NCBI GenBank assembly: GCA_003282445.1
Contig: QBZE01000003.1
Span: 75,455-114,773 of the forward strand
Length of the DNA: 39,319 nucleotides
Reading direction: 5' to 3'
Source of the DNA: OCS155 cluster bacterium AG-333-G23
GTDB taxonomy: Bacteria > Actinomycetota > Acidimicrobiia > Actinomarinales > Actinomarinaceae
Shown: positions 33,473 to 39,319 of the stretch, one piece after another
How the letters are laid out: every line of letters starts with the position of its first letter
Position numbering within the stretch: position 1 is the first letter of the stretch
The notes under the pieces: model-generated
Databases searched by the model: none
Told to the model about the DNA's origin: nothing
Seen by the model: only the letters and a program-made list of their open reading frames with translations
Position numbers and translations under genes: made by a program

Positions 33473-35233
33473 ATGTTTAAAGTCTTTAGAACACCAGAAT
33501 TTAAAAAAGCATTAAGTTTTTATTTTGAAGGTATAAAGGAAAACAAGAAGCATTTTTATATCTCAATATCATCAGCTGTACTTTGGTGTTTTCTTGTAGT
33601 ACTTCACCCATATATCATTAAAAGAGTTGTTGATGACGGTATCCTTACAGGCAATGCTCGAATTATTGTGATTTTATTATCTTCATTAATAATCATTGGT
33701 TATACGCGTGCAATATCAATTGGAACTAGAAGATATTTTGGTATGTCAGTATCTTATAGTGTGGAAGCTGGAATCAGAAACAATATTTTTTCTCATATGC
33801 AAAGACTTGCATTTCAATATCATGACAAAGTTCCTACTGGAGAACTTATGGCAAGAGCATCTAGTGACGCATCTCAAGTTCGTCTTGCTTATGCTATTGC
33901 TCCTCTAGCTTCAGCAAACCTTTTCTTATTATTTATTCTCAGCATTACTTTATTGAGCATAAGCCTTCCCCTTGGATCTGTTGTCCTACTTTCTATTCCT
34001 GGAGTTTTATGGGTTGGTGCTAAATTTGCTGAAAAAGCAATGGTAGTTTCTCTAAGAGTGAAGGAAGCAGAAGCGACTATGACAACTGAAGTTGAAGAAC
34101 AGCTAGGAGGAATAAGAGTAGTAAAAGCTTTTGGTAATGAAAATTTTGCCTCAGATAAAGTAGATAGCGCTATTGACAATATATATGAAAAATCTCTAAA
34201 TTATCTAAATCTAAGAACTAAATTTGTTCCAATTTTTGAGCTTATTCCAATGATAATTACTTTGTTTGTATTAGTACTTGGAGGATATTTATCAGTAAAC
34301 GAATTCATATCTTTGGGTGATTTCATAGCTTTTAACCAATACGTATTTTTACTTATGTGGCCTTTAAGAATAACTGCGTGGTTCCTTTCTGAGATACCAG
34401 GTAGTATTTCTGCAGCTAATAGGATTCTTGAATTACTAAATGAAAAACCTGGAATAGTAAATAAAAAAAATCTTCAAAAACTACCTATAGATGGAAATGG
34501 CACAGTCAAATTTGATAAAGTTAATTTTCAATATGGAAATGAAAAAATATTTAATGATTTATCTTTTTCAGTAGAAGGTAAAAAAACGGTAGCTGTTGTT
34601 GGCTCTACTGGATCTGGAAAATCTACCCTTGGATATTTAATTCCAAGACTATACCAAATTGATTCAGGAAAAATTGAAATTGATGGAGTTGATATTAATA
34701 ATCTCGATTTATCAGAATTAAGAAACAGTGTAAGTTTGGCTTTTCAAGAAAGCTTTCTTTTTTCAAACACTGCAAAAGAAAACATTGCTATTGGATTAAA
34801 AGATGCAACACAAGAAGAAATTGAAAATGCAGCAAATGTTGCAAGAGCTCACGAATTTATTGCTGAATTACCTGAAGCTTATGAAACTACAGTTGGAGAA
34901 AGAGGCTATGGTTTGTCAGGAGGTCAGAGACAAAGGGTTGCGTTAGCTCGTGCAATTTTAAGAAATCCAAGAATCTTAATATTAGATGATGCTTTATCAG
35001 CTGTTGACGCCTCCACAGAGGAAGAAATTAGGAATGAACTTAACTCTGCAATGAAAGATATGACTACTTTGATAATTACAAATAGAGTACCGACTATTGA
35101 GCTCTGTGATGAAGTTATTTTTATTGAAAATGGAAAAGTTAAAGCTCAAGGAAAGCATGAAGATATGATCAAGAATGATGAAGCTTATATGAATCTTTTT
35201 CTTGAAGAAGAAAGATTAAAATCTACAAAATGA
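33473..35233 (+). CDS. ABC exporter half-transporter A (degenerate catalytic residues)
   Basis: A 586-residue ABCB-type half-transporter: six membrane segments in about residues 25-320, then an ATPase domain. Walker A is GSTGSGKST and the signature LSGGQRQR is intact. The catalytic Glu after Walker B is Asp (ILILDDALS), and the switch His is Asn (IITNRV). The pairing with the next gene, overlapping by 4 nt, marks a heterodimeric exporter of the TM287/288, BmrCD or LmrCD type. Substrates in this group include drugs, lipids and peptides; none can be assigned here. Confidence 0.94.
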   Translation: MFKVFRTPEFKKALSFYFEGIKENKKHFYISISSAVLWCFLVVLHPYIIKRVVDDGILTGNARIIVILLSSLIIIGYTRAISIGTRRYFGMSVSYSVEAGIRNNIFSHMQRLAFQYHDKVPTGELMARASSDASQVRLAYAIAPLASANLFLLFILSITLLSISLPLGSVVLLSIPGVLWVGAKFAEKAMVVSLRVKEAEATMTTEVEEQLGGIRVVKAFGNENFASDKVDSAIDNIYEKSLNYLNLRTKFVPIFELIPMIITLFVLVLGGYLSVNEFISLGDFIAFNQYVFLLMWPLRITAWFLSEIPGSISAANRILELLNEKPGIVNKKNLQKLPIDGNGTVKFDKVNFQYGNEKIFNDLSFSVEGKKTVAVVGSTGSGKSTLGYLIPRLYQIDSGKIEIDGVDINNLDLSELRNSVSLAFQESFLFSNTAKENIAIGLKDATQEEIENAANVARAHEFIAELPEAYETTVGERGYGLSGGQRQRVALARAILRNPRILILDDALSAVDASTEEEIRNELNSAMKDMTTLIITNRVPTIELCDEVIFIENGKVKAQGKHEDMIKNDEAYMNLFLEEERLKSTK

Positions 35234-36951
35234 AGGAGCGAATATTCATTAGATCATATAAATTAGTTCCTGAAATAAGGAATCCTCTTATAAGAAGCTC
35301 CCTTATTGTTTTACTAGGAACTGGATTGCGAATGGTTGGGCCTTGGTTAATTTCAAAAGGAGTAGATGAAGGAGTAGTAAAATCTGATTATTCATATGTT
35401 CTTCAAATATCATTTTTTTACCTAATAACAGTTGTTGCTCTATATTTTGTAACTAGTAGAGCAATATTAGCTATTGGATTAGTTGGAGAGACATATGTCA
35501 GACAAATTAGAGAAAAACTATTTAGACATTTAACTTCATTGGATATAAATTATTTTGAAAAAAACAAAACAGGGGTTTTAGTAGCTCGTCTAACTTCAGA
35601 CATGCAGAGTCTCAACGAATTTGCTCGTGAAGGTGCATCTAGTGTACTAACTTCTATCCTCACAATTTTTGCAGCAACAATAGCTGTATTTTTTGTAGAT
35701 TTTCAATTATCAGTTGTTGCATTTATTATCTTGCCATTACTAGGAGTTGCAACAAGAATATTTCGAAAACATGCAGATACTGCTTATTGGGCAGTAAGAG
35801 AATGGATTGGTCAAGTTTTATCTTCTTTACAAGAGGGAATATCAGGTGTACGAATAATTCAAGCTTACGGTGATGAAAGTACACAGATTGATAGATTTGA
35901 AGATGTAAACCAATCACATTTAGACGCAAACTTAAAATCTGCAAAAAATATTGCTATTTATTTTCCATTTATTGAAATTACTAGAGTTACATCTATTGCT
36001 ACTGTTATCTGGTTTGGAGCTCAAAGAATATTTGAAGGAACCTTATCAATTGGAGAACTTGTTGCTTTATTATTTTATTTAAACTACTTTTTTGATCCAT
36101 TAATACAGCTTTCCTTTAATTATGATTTATTAAGATCTGCAGGTTCATCAATGAAGAAAGTATTTTCGATTCTAGATGAAAAACCATTCTTATCTGAAAA
36201 AGGAGATTCTATACCATCAATTAACAATGAGAAAATTATAGAATTTAAAAATGTTGATTTTTCTTATGGGAGAGACTTAGTTCTAAAAGATATAAATTTT
36301 GTAATAAATAAAGGTGAAAAAATAGCAATCGTAGGAGAAACTGGTGCAGGAAAGAGTACCATTGCAAAATTAATTTTAAGATTTTATCTTGCTAATGAAG
36401 GTAAGGTAGAGTTTTTTGAAACTGATGCTAGTGAGGTAAGCCAGCAATGGGTCAGAGACAATGTAGCATACGTACCTCAAGAAAGCTTTTTATTTAGAGG
36501 AACAATACGAGAAAACTTAATTTATTCAGACCCAGAGAATATAAACCTAGAAGATGAACTAGCATCTATTGGTGTTCTTTCATGGTTTGATAGGTATGAG
36601 AACAAACTTGATCAAGAAGTTGGTGAAAGAGGTGGAAATATCTCAGCCGGAGAAAGACAGTTTGTTGCACTGCTAAGAGCTGTTTTAGCAAAAAGACAAA
36701 TAATAGTGTTTGATGAAGCAACTGCAAATTTAGATATTGAATCAGAATCATCAATACTTGAGGCAACAGATCAGCTCCTCTCTTTCCAGACATCTATTGT
36801 TATTGCTCACAGATTAGAAACAATATTAAATGCTGAAAAGATAATGGTTATGGAAGAGGGAGAACTTGTAGGATTTGATAGTCATGACAATCTTGTAAAA
36901 AATAATCCGACCTATAAAGAACTTTTCTCAGCTTGGAATTTAGTTAACTAA
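35230..36951 (+). CDS. ABC exporter half-transporter B (degenerate signature)
   Basis: The 573-residue partner of the previous gene, with the same membrane-plus-ATPase architecture. Walker A GETGAGKST, Walker B IIVFDEATA with catalytic Glu, and the switch His in IAHRLETI are intact, but the signature is ISAGE instead of LSGGQ. Together with the changes in its partner, all defects fall in one of the two composite ATP sites, the known asymmetric arrangement. The start overlaps the previous stop as ATGA. It ends next to the convergent thioredoxin-like gene. Confidence 0.94.
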   Translation: MKERIFIRSYKLVPEIRNPLIRSSLIVLLGTGLRMVGPWLISKGVDEGVVKSDYSYVLQISFFYLITVVALYFVTSRAILAIGLVGETYVRQIREKLFRHLTSLDINYFEKNKTGVLVARLTSDMQSLNEFAREGASSVLTSILTIFAATIAVFFVDFQLSVVAFIILPLLGVATRIFRKHADTAYWAVREWIGQVLSSLQEGISGVRIIQAYGDESTQIDRFEDVNQSHLDANLKSAKNIAIYFPFIEITRVTSIATVIWFGAQRIFEGTLSIGELVALLFYLNYFFDPLIQLSFNYDLLRSAGSSMKKVFSILDEKPFLSEKGDSIPSINNEKIIEFKNVDFSYGRDLVLKDINFVINKGEKIAIVGETGAGKSTIAKLILRFYLANEGKVEFFETDASEVSQQWVRDNVAYVPQESFLFRGTIRENLIYSDPENINLEDELASIGVLSWFDRYENKLDQEVGERGGNISAGERQFVALLRAVLAKRQIIVFDEATANLDIESESSILEATDQLLSFQTSIVIAHRLETILNAEKIMVMEEGELVGFDSHDNLVKNNPTYKELFSAWNLVN

Positions 36952-37554
36952 TTATTGATTAGCTAATTGTATCAAAAGAGGTCCAATATAGCCTTCGGGG
37001 AGATTTCCTGCTCTACGAGCGATTACATTTAACTCTTTATCTAAAAATACCCAGTATGGAAAAGAAGTAAGGCCATAGGCATTTGCTATATCCTTATCTG
37101 TATCATAAATTTGAGTTTCACTCCAACCTTCACGAAATAACCAGTCTTGAGGAGGATAATTATCTCTTCCTTTATCTATCGATGTAGCTATTGCAATTAT
37201 GTCAATGCCCTCTGGAACACCTATCGTGTCAATAATATCTTGAACTTGTGGAACTTCTTTTTGACAATGTGGACACCAATGAGCAAGGAATAAAAGTGCT
37301 TTGGCATTTCCATCTTTTTCCATAGATACTATATTTGAATTCTCATTAGGTCCTGAAAAAGTTGGTCCTGGTAGTCCCACAGCTACATTGTCATCATTTT
37401 CTCCAGCATATGTAGGAAGGTATTCACCATTTATTGTTGTCTCACCTTCTGGTAAAGGAGCCGCAACAGGTTCTGAACTTAGGGTAACACCGATAGCAAC
37501 TGCTAAACCTATTACTAGTAATATTGCACCACCTATAATAAAATTTTTATTCAC
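36952..37554 (-). CDS. Membrane-anchored thioredoxin-fold protein with CPHC (DsbA/TlpA-like)
   Basis: A 200-residue protein with one N-terminal membrane segment (IIGGAILLVIGLAVAIGVT) and an extracytoplasmic thioredoxin domain. The active site is WCPHC at about residue 100, and the cis-proline motif is SFPY near residue 172. CPHC is the oxidising active site of DsbA, while the overall domain is more TlpA-like. I choose GTG at 37554 because GGGAG lies eight bases upstream and the overlap with dsbB is 8 nt; an upstream ATG at 37572 lacks an SD. Its coupling to dsbB suggests it is the oxidant re-oxidised by DsbB. Confidence 0.82.
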   Translation of the reverse strand: MNKNFIIGGAILLVIGLAVAIGVTLSSEPVAAPLPEGETTINGEYLPTYAGENDDNVAVGLPGPTFSGPNENSNIVSMEKDGNAKALLFLAHWCPHCQKEVPQVQDIIDTIGVPEGIDIIAIATSIDKGRDNYPPQDWLFREGWSETQIYDTDKDIANAYGLTSFPYWVFLDKELNVIARRAGNLPEGYIGPLLIQLANQ

Positions 37555-38065
37555 TGATTTGCTCCCTTGCATAGTCATAATACAAGATTGCAGCAAATAT
37601 GGTAATAAATCCACTGCCAGCCATAACTGGAATGCTTATAAATCCAAATATATCAACATATCTTAAAGAACAAGGAACATCTAAGGCACAGGCTCCTCCA
37701 TCTCCTCCTCCATTTTGAAGATAAATATGATAAAGGCTAAGAAAAAAACCAAATATACTAACGTATCCAAATTTAAATAAATTTTTCTTAAAATAAGAAG
37801 CTATTAAGACCAGAGCAATAGGATACATTAAATACCTTTGATACCAGCAATACTTACAAGGAATAAAACCTACAACTTCTGAATAAATTAAACTCCCAAC
37901 TGCAGAAAATGAAGCAACACTTATTGCATAATTTAAAAACTGCTCAGTAATTAATTTGCTAAATGTTCTTTTAGTTATGTATAAATAAAATATTGATGCA
38001 GTTATTAACCATGAAACTATGGTCATAAAACCAAATAAAGTATTGAAAAATAATATTATATCCAC
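37547..38065 (-). CDS. dsbB: DsbB-family disulfide bond formation protein
   Basis: A 172-residue quinone-linked membrane oxidase with four hydrophobic segments. The first redox pair is PCKYCWYQR near residue 70 and the second is CALDVPC near residue 130, each in an external loop, as in DsbB/BdbC. It would pass electrons from its thioredoxin-like partner to menaquinone. The start is GTG at 38065, 7 nt after a TACAAT box, so the mRNA may be leaderless. Many actinobacteria use VKOR in place of DsbB, so this choice is notable. Confidence 0.88.
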   Translation of the reverse strand: MDIILFFNTLFGFMTIVSWLITASIFYLYITKRTFSKLITEQFLNYAISVASFSAVGSLIYSEVVGFIPCKYCWYQRYLMYPIALVLIASYFKKNLFKFGYVSIFGFFLSLYHIYLQNGGGDGGACALDVPCSLRYVDIFGFISIPVMAGSGFITIFAAILYYDYAREQISE

Positions 38066-38072
38066 TTAATTA

Positions 38073-38078
38073 ATTGTA
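38073..38078 (-). promoter_or_regulatory. -10 element of the dsbB operon
   Basis: TACAAT on the minus strand lies 7 nt before the GTG start of dsbB. It is the same hexamer at nearly the same distance as for sufB. No SD is present. The -35 position is poor. Confidence 0.4.
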
Positions 38079-38108
38079 CTCATTAAAGAATTAAACAAAT
38101 ATTTGTAT

Positions 38109-39287
38109 CTAAACTATTGCGTTTCCAGAGACTGGATCAAAATAATGTAATTTTGATGGATCAATTGCTAAAGTAATTTTATCTCCCTCTTTAACAACTG
38201 AGTTTGGATTAACTCTTGCAATAAATTTCGTTTCATCTCCTAAAACAGATATATCTTCACCCTCATCAGCAAGAATCTCTTCTATAGCTTCTGTCTGCAC
38301 AGGTTTTATATCTTTGTAAAAATGAATATAAGAATCCGAACCTAGTTGTTCAATTAAAGATACTCCAATGTTTAATTTCTCTGAAAACTCTTTTGAATTA
38401 GCATAATTTGAATCCTCAAATGCTTCCGGTCTTATTCCTAATACAATCTCTTGTCCATCAAATTCTTTTAATTTCTTATTTTCATCTGTGTTACATTTAA
38501 TTGAATCTTCACCAAATGTTAAAGTTATATTCTTTGATGAGACTTTCACAGTTGCGTAAACAAAGTTCATAGAAGGACTACCAATAAATCCAGCTACAAA
38601 AATATTTTTTGGATATAAATAAATTTCTCTTGGTGTGTCTATCTGTTGAAGCTCACCTTTTCGTATTACAGCCACCCTGTCTCCCATTGTCATTGCTTCA
38701 ACTTGATCATGAGTAACATAAAGCGTTGTCGTCTCAAGTTGAGTATGTAGTTGGCCTAATTCAGCTCTCATTTGAACTCTTAATTTTGCATCTAAATTCG
38801 AAAGAGGTTCATCCATTAGAAATGCTTCTGGATTTCTTACAATTGCTCTACCCATAGCAACACGTTGACGTTGGCCTCCAGATAATGCCTTAGGTTTTCG
38901 TTCAAGCAATTCACCAATTTCTAAAATTTTTGCAGCCTCTTTAACTTTTTCATCAATTTCACTTTTAGATAATTTACGAAGTTTTAATGAGAAAGCCATA
39001 TTGTCATAAACCGACATATGTGGATAAAGTGCATAATTTTGAAAAACCATAGCGATATCTCTATCTTTTGGTGCTACCTCGTTAACTATCTTCTCTCCAA
39101 TAGAGATTTCTCCTTCTGTGATATCTTCGAGTCCTGCAACCATTCTCAGAAGAGTTGTTTTACCACAGCCTGAAGGGCCAACAAGAACAACAAATTCTCC
39201 ATCATTAATCTCAATATTTACATCTTCTAAAGCTCTTGTCCCATTTGGATAAATTTTTCCAACAGAGTTTATTTGTATTGCACCCAT
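38109..39287 (-). CDS. MalK/UgpC-type sugar ABC transporter ATPase
   Basis: A 392-residue ATPase of the CUT1 family. Walker A GPSGCGKTT, Q-loop FQNYALYPHM, signature LSGGQRQR, Walker B FLMDEPLSNLDA and H-loop VTHDQVEAM are all intact. The C-terminal third (after about residue 235) is the TOBE/OB-type regulatory region with GIRPE. Such ATPases often serve several carbohydrate or glycerol-phosphate importers. No permease or binding-protein genes are within the window, and the gene begins 32 nt from the right edge, so partners may lie outside. A TACATT box upstream on the minus strand may be its -10. Confidence 0.94.
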   Translation of the reverse strand: MGAIQINSVGKIYPNGTRALEDVNIEINDGEFVVLVGPSGCGKTTLLRMVAGLEDITEGEISIGEKIVNEVAPKDRDIAMVFQNYALYPHMSVYDNMAFSLKLRKLSKSEIDEKVKEAAKILEIGELLERKPKALSGGQRQRVAMGRAIVRNPEAFLMDEPLSNLDAKLRVQMRAELGQLHTQLETTTLYVTHDQVEAMTMGDRVAVIRKGELQQIDTPREIYLYPKNIFVAGFIGSPSMNFVYATVKVSSKNITLTFGEDSIKCNTDENKKLKEFDGQEIVLGIRPEAFEDSNYANSKEFSEKLNIGVSLIEQLGSDSYIHFYKDIKPVQTEAIEEILADEGEDISVLGDETKFIARVNPNSVVKEGDKITLAIDPSKLHYFDPVSGNAIV

Positions 39288-39319
39288 AATTACTAAATGT
39301 ATTTTAACCAGATATCAAA

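Noticed and set aside
36940-36951. Perfect palindrome TTAGTTAACTAA at the end of the exporter operon
   Set aside because: It has no loop, consists mostly of A/T, and includes the stop codon; chance is likely in this composition.

Overview
The window comes from an AT-rich (about one third G+C by eye), gene-dense, streamlined bacterial chromosome. A marine Actinobacteriota lineage of the Actinomarinales/Acidimicrobiia kind is my best guess. It rests on the composition, the many overlapping start and stop codons, a secreted protein with a Septum_form-like domain and a Thr-rich linker, menaquinone-type genes, and several genes whose start codon sits 6-8 nt after a -10 hexamer with no Shine-Dalgarno (SD), which suggests leaderless mRNAs. 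This placement is inference; no rRNA or other marker gene is present. There is no tRNA, rRNA, CRISPR array or insertion sequence, and no gap over 170 bases lacks a gene.

Layout. (1) 1-2277: end of an iron-sulfur cluster locus, sufC (cut by the left edge)-sufS-sufE. (2) 2274-7390: a purine-type phosphoribosyltransferase facing a BMP-family nucleoside ABC importer (lipoprotein, double ATPase, two permeases). A hairpin terminator and a new promoter separate the lipoprotein gene from the rest. (3) 7415-16669: one long pyrimidine operon, pyrR-pyrB-pyrC-carA-carB-pyrF, then a compact dihydroorotate-dehydrogenase-like gene, a 118-residue PyrE-like phosphoribosyltransferase, and a gene resembling the 5-hmdU DNA kinase helical domain / thymine-pyrophosphorylase families. 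The short leader of pyrR holds a hairpin whose loop matches the PyrR-binding consensus and whose lower stem can cover the ribosome binding site.

(4) 16666-24451: an accessory block on the opposite strand. An eight-gene, tightly coupled leftward operon encodes three small proteins, a NurA-like nuclease candidate, a HerA-like ATPase, a membrane protein, a small HTH protein and a Septum_form-like secreted protein. A divergent 504-residue protein of unknown family with an internal HTH, and one small convergent gene, complete it. This is the least explained and most interesting part. (5) 24499-29895, minus strand: sufB-sufD-Rieske ferredoxin-second sufC-fumC-rpiB. (6) 29972-33393: a short Rossmann-like protein, an orphan beta-class DNA methyltransferase, and on the minus strand a flavin-split-barrel/UbiA prenyltransferase fusion followed by a UbiE/MenG methyltransferase. 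(7) 33473-36951: a heterodimeric ABC exporter with one degenerate ATP site. (8) 36952-39287, minus strand: a CPHC thioredoxin-fold protein with DsbB, and a MalK/UgpC-type ATPase.

Functionally the window joins nucleotide supply (import, salvage, de novo UMP), iron-sulfur assembly in two pieces with duplicated sufC, quinone synthesis and extracytoplasmic disulfide formation around one accessory HerA island.
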